In this document: in pieces, positions 42,111 through 51,719 of the stretch
How the letters are laid out: each line of letters starts with the position of its first letter
How positions within the stretch are numbered: position 1 is the stretch's first letter
Assembly: GCA_020632575.1 (NCBI GenBank)
Contig: JACKFH010000002.1
Coordinates: forward strand, 310,001 to 374,000
DNA from: Candidatus Omnitrophota bacterium
Lineage (GTDB): Bacteria; Hinthialibacterota; Hinthialibacteria; OLB16
DNA: 64,000 nucleotides
Direction of reading: 5' to 3'
Translations under genes and position numbers: made by a program
The notes under the pieces: model-generated
What the model saw: only the letters and a program-made list of their open reading frames with translations
The model's database searches: none
Told to the model about the DNA's origin: nothing

Positions 42111-44123
42111 ATGAATAAACTCATCACCATAAAGCGCCTCCTTGTTTGCGCGATCCTTCTAGCCGCGTTGGGAGTCCATTCTTTCGCCTACTTGACTGTC
42201 GATATGAGGGACCACGGGCGTTTTCTCCGCATTGTCGGTCAAAATAGTGGCGACCGGACAGGGACATATGTCGGTCTCATAAACATGGTGGGAGATCCCA
42301 CACCCGATCTCATCGTCTCCAGCGAATTCGCCGAAGACTATAACGATGACCACAATGTGGGACGAATCGACATTTTCGATGGCGCGACTTTACCCGAGGT
42401 GGGGTATATCGAACTCGAGAATCCGATTCCCAGGCCGGCCCTCACCATCTTTGGGGAACGAGACGATGGCGCATTCGGGCGCAAGGTGGCGGTGGGCGAT
42501 TACGATGGCGACTCTGTCCTCGATCTTGCCGTGGCGGCGCCCCTCTACGACTCCAACGGCGAAAACCAAAGCGGCCGTGTTTACCTCTTTTTTGGCGGGG
42601 TGGTCGTACCCACAGCCGGTGGAACCTTATTCCAACTGAATTCGGACCACCTGAACGCGGACCAAGCCCATGTCATCATCGACGGCGCCTACCGACGAGA
42701 TCAGGTGGGAACGGAGATGGAGGCGGCTGACTTTGACCGCGATGGCCGTGACGACCTGGTGCTCGCCGCTCCCAACACGCTCGAGGATCTTCCGAATGAA
42801 TCGGGCCGAGTCTTTGTCCTCCATGGGCGATCCGATTGGACAACCAACATTCGCTTAATCGAAGCTCTGGACCCGGTTTCATTTCCCGACTTTCAGACCT
42901 ATGACCACCAGATCCGAATTATCGAGGGACCCTATGAGTTCGCCAGGATAGGGGAAACGCTCGGGAGCGCGGACCTCGACAACAATGGTTTTCCCGAATT
43001 GCTGTTGGGCGTTCCCAACGAGAACGTTGTGACCCAGGTTGGCAACAATGTCGCGACCCGCCTGCGACCGGGCCGAATTCGCCTGTTCGAATCCCCCACA
43101 CTGTTTCCGAACCCCCCATCGATCGACCCAATCCGATTGGCGGACGAGAATTCCGACTTCACTTTCACCGGTGAATCGGAATACGACCTCTATGGTAAAG
43201 GGATCTTTGTCACCGATTGGAATGGAGATGGCGTGGACGATTTTTGGGCGGGGGTTCCATTCTGGGAGAGATACCCGGTCGATCCGGCGGACTACGCCGA
43301 TGATGACGAAGGATTGGTGACGCTCTTCCGAGGAAGCGGATTGGTCGATCTTCCGAGCCGCTTCCTTTCCCACGAGGTCGTTTACCCCACCGGATATATC
43401 ACCTCCATCGGCGGTCCGGATGACGAGACCGGTCCCAACGAAACGCTTTTCGGCGCCTCCATGACCGAGGGCGATGTCCTAGGCGCGGACGGTGTCACCG
43501 AATTGATTATCGGAGCCTCCCGGTACGACACCCCCGACAATAAGAACGACTCCGGCGCGGTATCGATAGTTACACGGGCGCAGATGGCCAATCACCCGCC
43601 GAACTTCCCCCTCGAACTCGAATTCGACCCGGAAGCGGCAAGAATATTTGGCGAGGGCGACTATGACCGATTCGGAATGCGACTCGCCTGCGGAGATATC
43701 TTTCCCGAGAGCGGGGACGAATTGGTGGTGGGCGCTCCTCAGGCGGATGGATTGCGCAACACCTCAGGAGTTGTTTACATTCTCAATGTGAATAGCCAAG
43801 CCTATCCCGCCGAGGGAGAGCCCACGCCCACAAGAGTCGATACCGCCACGCCCATTCCCACCTTCACCTTCACCCCGACAAACACATTGACGCCATCCAA
43901 CACCCCGACTGCCTCCGATACTCCAACGGCCTCCGACACTCCCACTGTCACGCCCACGTTTTCGCCGACCGATCAGGCGTCGAGCAAGTTCGACTACGAT
44001 AAGACGGGTGTCGTCGATTACCGCGATCTCTGGATGTTCTCCTCCCATTGGATGGAAGACGCGACAGGCTCATCAAGTCATGAGAGTCCCGACCTTGTCG
44101 ATTTTCTGAATGAAATCGACTGA
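42111..44123 (+). CDS. Exported FG-GAP propeller protein with dockerin-like tail
   Basis: A 670-residue protein with a signal peptide (RLLVCAILLAALGVHSFAY). I count about seven FG-GAP blades, such as FGRKVAVGDYDGDSVLDLAV, IGETLGSADLDNNGFPELL, YGKGIFVTDWNGDGVDDFW and FGMRLACGDIFPESGDELV, which suggests a seven-bladed integrin-alpha-like propeller with calcium sites. A Thr/Pro/Ser linker of repeated TPT and SDTPT units (about residues 575-623) precedes a C-terminal FDYDKTGVVDYRDLWMFSSHW, a dockerin-like calcium loop. It is probably a surface or secreted binding protein. The gene runs toward the convergent PPK2 gene. Confidence 0.82.
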   Translation: MNKLITIKRLLVCAILLAALGVHSFAYLTVDMRDHGRFLRIVGQNSGDRTGTYVGLINMVGDPTPDLIVSSEFAEDYNDDHNVGRIDIFDGATLPEVGYIELENPIPRPALTIFGERDDGAFGRKVAVGDYDGDSVLDLAVAAPLYDSNGENQSGRVYLFFGGVVVPTAGGTLFQLNSDHLNADQAHVIIDGAYRRDQVGTEMEAADFDRDGRDDLVLAAPNTLEDLPNESGRVFVLHGRSDWTTNIRLIEALDPVSFPDFQTYDHQIRIIEGPYEFARIGETLGSADLDNNGFPELLLGVPNENVVTQVGNNVATRLRPGRIRLFESPTLFPNPPSIDPIRLADENSDFTFTGESEYDLYGKGIFVTDWNGDGVDDFWAGVPFWERYPVDPADYADDDEGLVTLFRGSGLVDLPSRFLSHEVVYPTGYITSIGGPDDETGPNETLFGASMTEGDVLGADGVTELIIGASRYDTPDNKNDSGAVSIVTRAQMANHPPNFPLELEFDPEAARIFGEGDYDRFGMRLACGDIFPESGDELVVGAPQADGLRNTSGVVYILNVNSQAYPAEGEPTPTRVDTATPIPTFTFTPTNTLTPSNTPTASDTPTASDTPTVTPTFSPTDQASSKFDYDKTGVVDYRDLWMFSSHWMEDATGSSSHESPDLVDFLNEID

Positions 44124-44173
44124 AATCGCGGTTTCTTCAAATCATCTTCCGTGGGAAAATCGATTCCAAACGT

Positions 44174-44986
44174 TCACCACCTCTCTGGAACCATGTTTCG
44201 TTCATGAATGGGCGGACGTTTGTACCCGCTAGCGGATTGGCGTTTCGGCAATTTGATTTTCTTTGAGGGAAGTTTCTTATAGGGAATCAATGTGAGCAAA
44301 TGGCCGATGCAGTTGAGCCGAGCCTTTTTCTTCTCGTCCGCGTTGACTTCATGCCAGGGGGCTTCCGCGATGTCGGTCGACTCGAACATGACATCCTTCG
44401 CTTTGGAATACTCCACCCAATGCGATCTCGACTTTAAATCCATCGGGCTGAGTTTCCATTGTTTGGAACTGTCATTGATGCGCTGGAGGAATCGCTTTTC
44501 CTGTTCCTCGTCGCTGACCGAAAACCAATATTTAATCAGAATGATTCCCGAACGCACCAGCATTCGTTCGAATTCGGGGCATGTGTGCAGGAATTCCTGA
44601 TACTCCTCGTCGGTACAGAATCCCATCACCCTCTCGACCCCCGCACGGTTGTACCAGCTCCGGTCGAACAGGACCATTTCGCCGGCCGCCGGAAGATGGG
44701 AGACGTACCTCTGGAAATACCATTGAGTTTTTTCTCTTTCGGTGGGCGCGGGGAGAGCCACGACCCGACAGATCCGAGGATTCAACTTCTCCGTAATGCG
44801 CTTGATCACTCCGCCCTTGCCGGCGGCATCGCGACCCTCGAAGATGACAACCACCTTAAGACCCTTTTCTTTGATCCATTCCTGTAGATGGACCAGTTCG
44901 ACTTGGAGTTCCTCGAGGGATTTCTCATATTCCTCTTTCCCCAGTCGTTTTTCTTTCTTGGCCGCTTGCGCTTTATTTTTCGTCAT
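44174..44986 (-). CDS. ppk2: Polyphosphate kinase 2
   Basis: A 270-residue PPK2-family kinase, which moves phosphate between polyphosphate and nucleotides. The Walker A is VVIFEGRDAAGKGGVIKRI and the Walker B/lid region includes EMVLFDRSWYNRAGVERVMG, with the conserved KYWFSVSDEEQEKRF. It is of single-domain size. Its ATG overlaps the Na/Pi cotransporter stop by 4 bases (ATGA), so the two are co-translated: phosphate uptake and polyphosphate metabolism. Confidence 0.93.
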   Translation of the reverse strand: MTKNKAQAAKKEKRLGKEEYEKSLEELQVELVHLQEWIKEKGLKVVVIFEGRDAAGKGGVIKRITEKLNPRICRVVALPAPTEREKTQWYFQRYVSHLPAAGEMVLFDRSWYNRAGVERVMGFCTDEEYQEFLHTCPEFERMLVRSGIILIKYWFSVSDEEQEKRFLQRINDSSKQWKLSPMDLKSRSHWVEYSKAKDVMFESTDIAEAPWHEVNADEKKKARLNCIGHLLTLIPYKKLPSKKIKLPKRQSASGYKRPPIHERNMVPERW

Positions 44987-46692
44987 CGAATTTCTCCTTC
45001 GGAGTTCCTTTTGAATTGCGATAGGTGATTGGATTCTTCGGAAAGGATAGCCTTCGCGATGCGTTTGGCGAGGTAATAGATCCGCTTGGTTTGGTTGACG
45101 ATCTCATTTTGGATTCGGAACAGGATAATTCGATTCGGTTCGTTGGCGAGGAGCCTTTCGCCGAGACGATCGATGGTTTGGTTGGCGAGTTCATCGACCG
45201 TCTCCTTCATCTCGATCACACGCTCGGCCTCCGCAATTTTCTCTTCCTCCAGTGCCATCAAACTCAGGCGCAAAGCGAGTGAAACCGCCTCGAACAGTTG
45301 CTGCAATTTGAGTCGCGTTCCCGGACTGACCTCCAACCGATTCTCACGGACTTCCTCCGCCATCGACACGAAACTTGATTCCACGATATCCGCCGCGCTC
45401 ATCAGGTAATTGCCAATCGCCAAAAGGGATTGAAGGCTGTGGGACTGCGATTCCGAGATTTCTTTTCCACCCAATTCTCTGGAGTAGGCCACAATGTGGT
45501 CGTAAAGCTGCTCGAGTTCGCCTGCCATTGTGACGATGACTTCCATCCGGTCGGGCCTGCCATGCATCACGATTAACGGGGCCGCTTCCATCATATCCAC
45601 CACCCGCCGTCCGATCCGTCCGATCTCGTGCCGGATCTGTTGGAGTGCAAGATCGGGCGTTCCGAGATAAACCGGATCGATAAACTTGGGCTGGATCAGC
45701 TTCGGTTCGAGCCGAGGGGGAGCGGGCGCCAAGCGTTGCACAAGGCGACTAAGCGGACCCACGAACCCGATCAGCAGAATCGTATTCGCCACATTGAAGA
45801 AGGTGTGCGCATTGGCCAACTCGCGCGGCGCCTCCCTGGCGATTCGTTCGGCCGTGGGGAGGTCCGGGTAGGATGGAGAGATTGTGCGAACGAACTCCGC
45901 GAGGTAGCCGATCAAGGGGATCCAAATCAAAACGCCGATCACGTTGAACAGAATGTGAACCAACGCGACCTGGAGGGCCTGCCTTGGCTTGCCCACGGAG
46001 GCCAGCAGCGCGGTGACACAGGTCCCGATGTTGGCCCCGAAAGCCAACACGATCCCGGCCTCCAAAGTGATCACGCCTTGGCTGATAAGGACGATCAGGA
46101 TGCCTGTGGTCGCGGCCGAACTTTGCACCAGAGCGGTGAAGACGGCTCCCACCAGAATTCCAAGCGCGGGGTTGTCCATCTTCCCCATGAGGTCGATGAA
46201 CGGAGGATACGAGCGGAGAGGGTAAGTCGACTGGCTCATCAACCCCATGCCGAAAAACACCATCCCCAACCCCATCACCATCAATCCATACTGCGAAATC
46301 CTTTTGTCCCGGGAAAGCGCCGAGACCGCGAATCCAACCGCTAGGATGAGGAGCGAATACCTGGAGATGTCGAAAGCGATGATCTGCGCTGTCACTGTGC
46401 TCCCGATGTTCGCTCCCATGATGACACCCACCGTTTGCTGAAGCGTCATCAGCCCCGCCGAAACGAACCCGACAAGAAGAACGGTGGTCACGGAGGAGGA
46501 TTGTGTGAGGGTGGTGACAAAGGCTCCGGAAAAGACTCCGGAGAATCGGTTGGTGGTCAGCCTAGCGAGGACGTTCCGGAGACCCTTGCCGGTGGCTTGT
46601 TTGAGCGCGTCGGTCATCTGGCCCATTCCATAGAGGAAGAGCGACAGTCCGCCAAACAGACCAATAAGTATTCCCACAACGTCCAAGTCCAA
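44983..46692 (-). CDS. Na/Pi cotransporter with PhoU-like C-terminus
   Basis: This 569-residue protein has eight or more membrane helices in two inverted PF02690 repeats: TLTQSSSVTTVLLVGFVSAG and LVQSSAATTGILIVLISQG are the signature QSS motifs. The C-terminal 220 residues are helical and PhoU-like. It should import phosphate coupled to sodium. The start may be the TTG at 46692; no better in-frame start is near, and the first repeat begins about 15 residues later. It is the first gene of the PPK2 operon. Confidence 0.9.
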   Translation of the reverse strand: MDLDVVGILIGLFGGLSLFLYGMGQMTDALKQATGKGLRNVLARLTTNRFSGVFSGAFVTTLTQSSSVTTVLLVGFVSAGLMTLQQTVGVIMGANIGSTVTAQIIAFDISRYSLLILAVGFAVSALSRDKRISQYGLMVMGLGMVFFGMGLMSQSTYPLRSYPPFIDLMGKMDNPALGILVGAVFTALVQSSAATTGILIVLISQGVITLEAGIVLAFGANIGTCVTALLASVGKPRQALQVALVHILFNVIGVLIWIPLIGYLAEFVRTISPSYPDLPTAERIAREAPRELANAHTFFNVANTILLIGFVGPLSRLVQRLAPAPPRLEPKLIQPKFIDPVYLGTPDLALQQIRHEIGRIGRRVVDMMEAAPLIVMHGRPDRMEVIVTMAGELEQLYDHIVAYSRELGGKEISESQSHSLQSLLAIGNYLMSAADIVESSFVSMAEEVRENRLEVSPGTRLKLQQLFEAVSLALRLSLMALEEEKIAEAERVIEMKETVDELANQTIDRLGERLLANEPNRIILFRIQNEIVNQTKRIYYLAKRIAKAILSEESNHLSQFKRNSEGEIR

Positions 46693-46854
46693 CGATGCCT
46701 CGGCTCCTTTGGGAGGGATTGCTTATCCCTTCCATTATCGGAATCGAACGGGGGCGGGTTAATGATATTAGTCGCAAAGGGATGGCGGTGTCGAAGACTC
46801 CGCCATTTTGAGCGTGCAGCGGGGTGGCCGCTGATTAGTAAAACGAAACCGAAT

Positions 46855-46928
46855 GCGTCATAACCGCGGAGGCGGGTATCCATGGCCGGGGCCTACCCCC
46901 TGGATCCCTGCCTTCGCAGGAATGACGC
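46855..46928. repeat. Imperfect inverted-repeat element in an intergenic region
   Basis: GCGTCATAACCGCGGAGGCGGG (46855-46876) pairs imperfectly with 46906-46928 (CCCTGCCTTCGCAGGAATGACGC) and encloses a short GC-rich palindromic centre. It shares the GTCATTCC-type arm with the 8882-9033 element. It lies in the 285-base gap between the Na/Pi cotransporter and the Cys-rich protein gene; nothing else was seen in that gap. Confidence 0.65.
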
Positions 46929-46977
46929 GGATCAGACCTTCCGGCAGTTTCAAATCGTTTCCTTAGGAATCTTGAGT

Positions 46978-47451
46978 TTATTCCTGTACTTGAGGGATCT
47001 TAACCGTGGCGATCATGGCCTCGGTCTCCGGATCGAGATCCTGAGCCTCGGCGACGCTGGTCTTGGAGGTGGAGGATCCCGGGCAGCAAGAGGGGGCGCT
47101 CCCCTCTTTCGATGTGGCCGATCCGGCGCAACAGGGAGGAAGTTCGGCGCCAGCATCTGTCATGGAAGTCCCACTTCCAGCGCAGTGATCACAGGCGGCG
47201 CCCTTCTCTTTGGAGGCGATCAAAGCGCTTTCGGCCTGCTCGGCTTGTTGGAGCGTCATGCAACAGGCCGGCATGGAAGCGGTCTCCTCGCCGCCGCTCT
47301 CTAGGGCGAAATTCACCAACCGATTCTGAACCTCCCCGGCGGTGTCTTGTGTGTTTTTCTGGGAAACCCAGGACCAACCGGTCCCGACCACAAGAAGAAC
47401 GGTCAGAATGACGGGGATTTGGGCTGGGTGAAATTTTCTTTTTGAAGACAT
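46978..47451 (-). CDS. Membrane-anchored cysteine-rich protein
   Basis: A 157-residue protein: a short basic N-terminus, one hydrophobic segment (IPVILTVLLVVGTGWSWV), then a soluble part with ACCMTLQQAEQAESAL, CDHC, PPCCAG and APSCCPG. Paired cysteines like these suggest a metal site, but no family was recognised. It could be membrane-anchored in the periplasm. It stands alone between a repeat element and gph. Confidence 0.6.
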   Translation of the reverse strand: MSSKRKFHPAQIPVILTVLLVVGTGWSWVSQKNTQDTAGEVQNRLVNFALESGGEETASMPACCMTLQQAEQAESALIASKEKGAACDHCAGSGTSMTDAGAELPPCCAGSATSKEGSAPSCCPGSSTSKTSVAEAQDLDPETEAMIATVKIPQVQE

Positions 47452-47513
47452 TCGATTTTCAATACTCCTCTTTTAAGACTCTTTTCAAATTGTACGGAGT
47501 GGGCTGACTTGGG

Positions 47514-48182
47514 TCAATCTGTCCGCCCGGCGGCGATCGTCTCCGTGAGTTCGGCAATCTCCTCGAGAGAGTCGACACACCAATCCACTCCCTCGCCTTC
47601 CCATCCCGAACGGTCGGTCATCCCGAAGGTCACTCCACAGAATTGGGTCCCGGCGTTCCGGGCCAATAATCGATCCGGAGACGCGTCGCCGACCACCAGG
47701 CATTCCGCGGGCGAGACGCCCATCTCGGCGAGAATGGCTAGGAGGGAAGTGGGATCGGGCTTGAGCGGGAATCCCTCTCGATGTCCCCAGACCGCCCCCA
47801 TCTTATCGGCGAACCCCAAATCGACCGCAATCTTCTGGACCAGGGAATCGAGCTTGTTGCTCAGGACCCCGGTCTGGATTCCCAATTCCGCCAGACGATC
47901 GAGCATTTCCGAGGCGCCAGGATAAGTGTTGGTGAAATCGGTTGGATGATCCATATAGTAGGATTTCACAAGTTCCATCATCCGATCGATTTCCTCGGAA
48001 TTCGCCTCCGAGACCAACCCACTCAGAAGGTTCCGCAATCCATGCCCGACATGAGATTTAATCTCCGCGAACGATCTCTCTTCATGACCCAGGGAGGTGA
48101 GAGCATGGTTGGCGGCATGAGCGATGTCTTCGAAGGAATCCACCAGGGTTCCGTCGAGATCGAAAATCACGGCTTGAATCAT
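47514..48182 (-). CDS. gph: HAD phosphatase, phosphoglycolate phosphatase-like
   Basis: A 222-residue HAD hydrolase. Motif I is IFDLDGTLVDSFEDI with the nucleophile Asp, motif II is in QTGVLSNK, and motif III/IV AECLVVGDASPDRLLA. The helical cap (GLRNLLSGLV) matches phosphoglycolate phosphatase, which removes the phosphate from 2-phosphoglycolate. Another HAD substrate is possible. It overlaps the transglutaminase gene by 4 bases. Confidence 0.85.
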   Translation of the reverse strand: MIQAVIFDLDGTLVDSFEDIAHAANHALTSLGHEERSFAEIKSHVGHGLRNLLSGLVSEANSEEIDRMMELVKSYYMDHPTDFTNTYPGASEMLDRLAELGIQTGVLSNKLDSLVQKIAVDLGFADKMGAVWGHREGFPLKPDPTSLLAILAEMGVSPAECLVVGDASPDRLLARNAGTQFCGVTFGMTDRSGWEGEGVDWCVDSLEEIAELTETIAAGRTD

Positions 48183-50365
48183 GTTGTTTCCTTACTGGCT
48201 TTGAGTAGGGTCGCGGTGGCGTCACGGATCTCGTCGCTCCAGGATTCCGCTTGTTCCCCGTTGCCGAACCGCGCCGCGTAGTAGAGGGCGAGAAACTGCT
48301 GGCAGGTCTCGGAGACCGATGGGATCGACTTTCGGATTCCCTCCATGAAATGCCGCGGCGTTTCCCAAGGGCTTCGGGTGATGCCCCGTTTCTTGAATTC
48401 TCGTTCGATCTTCAAAAAACAGCGAGTCGCGAGATGGTGACGATTTCGGTTCCTCCCAAACAGATTTAATTCGGGCAAACGGAGCGACCAGGCCTGGATA
48501 TAGGGCGTGATTTCAGGGGCGATCTCGCGCAGCAGCCAAACCAAGAAGACCAGAAAGAGCAAACCCGCGATCGCATTCTGAAGGTTCGCGATGGTGATAC
48601 GAAGGGCGAGGAGATGGGTTGAAAGGTATCCCAAGCCGCGGCTGGCGATGTCGAGCAAGTCGCGCTGGTTGTCCTTTGAATAGTCCAGGACATAACGGTT
48701 CCACTGAAGTTGGATGTAATCGTAAATGTCCACCAGGAAACCGATGTTCATCATCAGAGAGTTGGTGTGTTCGGTGGAGGAGGGGGTCGGATCCAAGGTG
48801 ATCCATCCCTTGTCCTCGACATAGGCTTCGACCCAGGAGTGAGCGTCGCTCTGGCGAATGATCCGATAGTCTCCGAAAAAGTTTTCCCGTCCCCCTCGGA
48901 AGCCCGTTACAAGCCGCGCGGGGATGCCTTTCGCGCGCAACATGAGCGCGAGTGTGGTGGCGAAATATTCACAGTGACCCGCTTTCTTGTTGAAAACGAA
49001 ATCGGAGAGATCCTTCGCTCCGGTCTCCTTGGTGTAATCCAACGTATAATCCTGCGAAGTCATGAGGGCCAGTTCGAGATCCCTCGCGAGTCCCTCCGGA
49101 TCGTAATCCTCATTCCGATAGGCGGGGATCAATTCCGTGGCTCGGTCCTCGAGTTTTTCGATGAATTCCATGGGAATGGTCTCGATGTTCAGAGACCGAG
49201 CCAGAAGGTCCTTGGGCAGCCCCTCGTTCCAAGCCTGACCGATTAGCCCGCGAGATTCGGCCGCTGTTTCGTTCAAAAGAAGGAGATCGTATTCGTAAGT
49301 CCGAAAAGCATAATCCTCGCTCAAAGTCCCGGTCCAGCCATCCGAATCGAACATGATTTTGTCGAAGGAGCCTTTGACTCCCACTGTGAACTCCGGGGAG
49401 CGGCCATTGATTTCCGGTGTGAAGACCACCGGGCGGCCGAGTGAACTGACATGGACTTTGATTGGTTTGGTTAAGGTGTCGCTTTGTTCGATCCGTCTGC
49501 CCTGGAAATAGATCCAATCTTCCGAATTCTCCGATCGATCGATTCCTCTTGGATTGCTGACCCAGCCCTGATCCTTGTGGTTCCAGGTGTCCAACACGGC
49601 CCCTCGCCACCGTTGGACTCGCGAGGAATAGGGTTGTGGAACGAAAACACGGAGTGCGACGCGGTTGTCGGATTGAATTTCTCCCATTTCTCCCAGGACG
49701 ACCTCATCGGAGAAACCGGTCACGCTCTCCTGGGTTACTTGAGTGGGTTGATAAGAGAGCGTTTGAGCCCGGGGGAGTATAGGGAAGATCAACAACCCGA
49801 TTCCAATCGATATCCCGACAATCCAGTTTCCAATCACCTTCGTCCGGTCGATGAAATGCTTTTCGGTTTGGTGAAGCTCGTCGACATCGATGGTTTGATC
49901 TTTCTCTTGCAGGCCGCTCAAGAAATTGGCCACCAGAAGCGAGTGTGTGAGCACCACCACATAGGCGAGGAAAAGGAAAGGGTAGACCACCGAAGCGGTG
50001 ATGGTCGACAAAACCGCCAAGTGGACCAAACCGACCGCTGCTATCCAAAAGTAATGGACCGGTTTCTTCGCCTCCCACAAGTAGAGCAGTTGAAAGAAAA
50101 GGGTGAACAGGACCAACAGCAGAATCGAGGGAAAAAGAAAGTACAACGCGCCGAAGAGGATCGAGACTCCCGGCGCCCATTTCTCGAGGTTTCGGGATAT
50201 CTTCAATCGTAGGAGGAAGGGGAAGGCGATCGCCAATCCGATCCCTAGCGGAATCGGGATCACCCCCGCGATCGTCATCGAAAGGATTCCGAGGAGGATG
50301 AGCTTCTTGAAGGGAGCGAGGAACTCATCCGGAACGACTCCGGTTAGATATTGAGGCTTAGGCAT
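48179..50365 (-). CDS. TgpA-like transmembrane transglutaminase
   Basis: A 728-residue protein. About five to six N-terminal membrane helices (DUF3488 type) are followed by a periplasmic domain and a transglutaminase core. The catalytic cysteine is in KAGHCEYFATTLALMLRAKG, the His in SDAHSWVEAYVEDKGW and the Asp in ITLDPTPSS. A helix near residue 615 and a helical cytoplasmic tail follow. The start is the ATG at 50365, which overlaps the DUF58 stop; the upstream frame adds basic residues from within that gene. With DUF58 and a MoxR ATPase such proteins form a membrane complex. Confidence 0.9.
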   Translation of the reverse strand: MPKPQYLTGVVPDEFLAPFKKLILLGILSMTIAGVIPIPLGIGLAIAFPFLLRLKISRNLEKWAPGVSILFGALYFLFPSILLLVLFTLFFQLLYLWEAKKPVHYFWIAAVGLVHLAVLSTITASVVYPFLFLAYVVVLTHSLLVANFLSGLQEKDQTIDVDELHQTEKHFIDRTKVIGNWIVGISIGIGLLIFPILPRAQTLSYQPTQVTQESVTGFSDEVVLGEMGEIQSDNRVALRVFVPQPYSSRVQRWRGAVLDTWNHKDQGWVSNPRGIDRSENSEDWIYFQGRRIEQSDTLTKPIKVHVSSLGRPVVFTPEINGRSPEFTVGVKGSFDKIMFDSDGWTGTLSEDYAFRTYEYDLLLLNETAAESRGLIGQAWNEGLPKDLLARSLNIETIPMEFIEKLEDRATELIPAYRNEDYDPEGLARDLELALMTSQDYTLDYTKETGAKDLSDFVFNKKAGHCEYFATTLALMLRAKGIPARLVTGFRGGRENFFGDYRIIRQSDAHSWVEAYVEDKGWITLDPTPSSTEHTNSLMMNIGFLVDIYDYIQLQWNRYVLDYSKDNQRDLLDIASRGLGYLSTHLLALRITIANLQNAIAGLLFLVFLVWLLREIAPEITPYIQAWSLRLPELNLFGRNRNRHHLATRCFLKIEREFKKRGITRSPWETPRHFMEGIRKSIPSVSETCQQFLALYYAARFGNGEQAESWSDEIRDATATLLKASKETT

Positions 50366-51515
50366 GGGCTCCCCCGGCCAAATCGATTTCATGGATGCCG
50401 CTGTCGATTCGGACTCCCGTGGGCGTCGCCTCGATGTAGATGATGTCCCGGGATTCCGAGCGCCTTTCCATGGCGTGAGGATGCTCCGTTTCATCCCGCC
50501 AACCGATCTCGACTAGCGCCAGGTGGGTGAGTATCCGTCGCTTATGGTTCTCCCCGCTCGCGGGTGGGATCTGCGAAGTCTCGTCGCGATAGCCCACCGC
50601 CACCCCTTTTTCCAATAACCGCACCGTTGCTGTCGCGGCCCAGCTAATGGCTTCCTCGACATGTTCCTCGAATGAGCTCCCCTCCCACTTGGGGTATCGA
50701 GTTCGCAATGTGACAATGGCTTGTCGATTCTCGGGGTGGTGGAACAGCGCGACCGTTAACCGATCGGTCTTGGCGGTGTTTTTCCAGTGGATCCATCGAA
50801 TCGGGTCGCCCGCCTCATAGTTGCGAAAATTGAGCAACTCATCCCCTTTGCCGATTCTTCTCCCCGAGAATTCCCCATCCAACATCAGCGTCGCTTTCGC
50901 CTCGCGCCAAGTGTGAAAAATCCGAGGAAACGCCAAAAGCGTTGTTTGCGAAAGGATTGTCCTGGACCGTTCCCAGAATCCAAAGGGGAATCGAGTCTGC
51001 ATCTCCAACCCATGGAGTTCATGCCACCCTCGACGAGAGACCTTTAACCAATACTCCTTGGAGGCTTCTTTCCCCTTTTCGACAAGCGGCAAAAAGACCT
51101 CCCCCTCCACCGAGTTGTCGCGATTCGGGATCTCACGCAACCGGATCGAAAAAGAGTCCATGACTTCGCGGGGGTTGATCACTCGGATTTCCACCGGGAT
51201 GGGTGTGTCGGCATAGATCTCCATCGGCAACTCCCGGGTGGCTCGGAGACTCCGAAGATTCATTACCGCCATGTTTCCCATCACGATGAAGACTCCCAGG
51301 AAGACGCACACCAGCAAATAAAGGAGATTGTGACCGCTTGTCGTGGCCGCGATCATGATCATGAAGGTCAGGAGAAAAAAGAACCAACCCTGAGTGGTGG
51401 GGTGATAGCGATAGGAATGCTTGACATGACCCAGCGAGGTCCCGGGAATCTCTCTTTCCTTGGTCAGTTCGTGAATGAGTTTATGAAGGTCGATTCTTGG
51501 CACGAGATGCTTCAA
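50358..51515 (-). CDS. DUF58 domain protein
   Basis: A 385-residue protein with two N-terminal helices (GWFFFLLTFMIMIAATTSG and the next), then a soluble domain with the DUF58 signature: GDELLNFRNYEAGDPIRWIH followed by WKNTA. Such proteins are usual partners of MoxR ATPases and TgpA-like transglutaminases; here the transglutaminase gene overlaps it and MoxR is about 17 kb away. The start is probably the TTG at 51515, with AGGT upstream; a GTG at 51503 is possible. Confidence 0.87.
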   Translation of the reverse strand: MKHLVPRIDLHKLIHELTKEREIPGTSLGHVKHSYRYHPTTQGWFFFLLTFMIMIAATTSGHNLLYLLVCVFLGVFIVMGNMAVMNLRSLRATRELPMEIYADTPIPVEIRVINPREVMDSFSIRLREIPNRDNSVEGEVFLPLVEKGKEASKEYWLKVSRRGWHELHGLEMQTRFPFGFWERSRTILSQTTLLAFPRIFHTWREAKATLMLDGEFSGRRIGKGDELLNFRNYEAGDPIRWIHWKNTAKTDRLTVALFHHPENRQAIVTLRTRYPKWEGSSFEEHVEEAISWAATATVRLLEKGVAVGYRDETSQIPPASGENHKRRILTHLALVEIGWRDETEHPHAMERRSESRDIIYIEATPTGVRIDSGIHEIDLAGGAHA

Positions 51516-51592
51516 TTAAACCTGTTTCCAATAAGCTGTCAATCAATTCCAATCCACCCCGATCCGACGATTTTGAGGTCGAGAGGAAAAAC

Positions 51593-51621
51593 TTGACACT
51601 TTTTGCTTAGGATCCTAAACT
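51593..51621 (+). promoter_or_regulatory. Candidate sigma-70 promoter
   Basis: A perfect TTGACA (51593-51598), 17 bases, then TAAACT (51616-51621), followed by AT-rich sequence and an exact AAGGAGGT ribosome-binding site at about 51704. It should drive the small gene at 51720 and leaves a leader of about 90 bases. Confidence 0.6.
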
Positions 51622-51719
51622 TAATTTACGATAATTGCTATAAATCATTTAAAACGTATCTTTAAGGTAAGACTGGATTAGCAAAAAAGTAGGATTTTTG
51701 AGGAAGGAGGTGAGAAACG

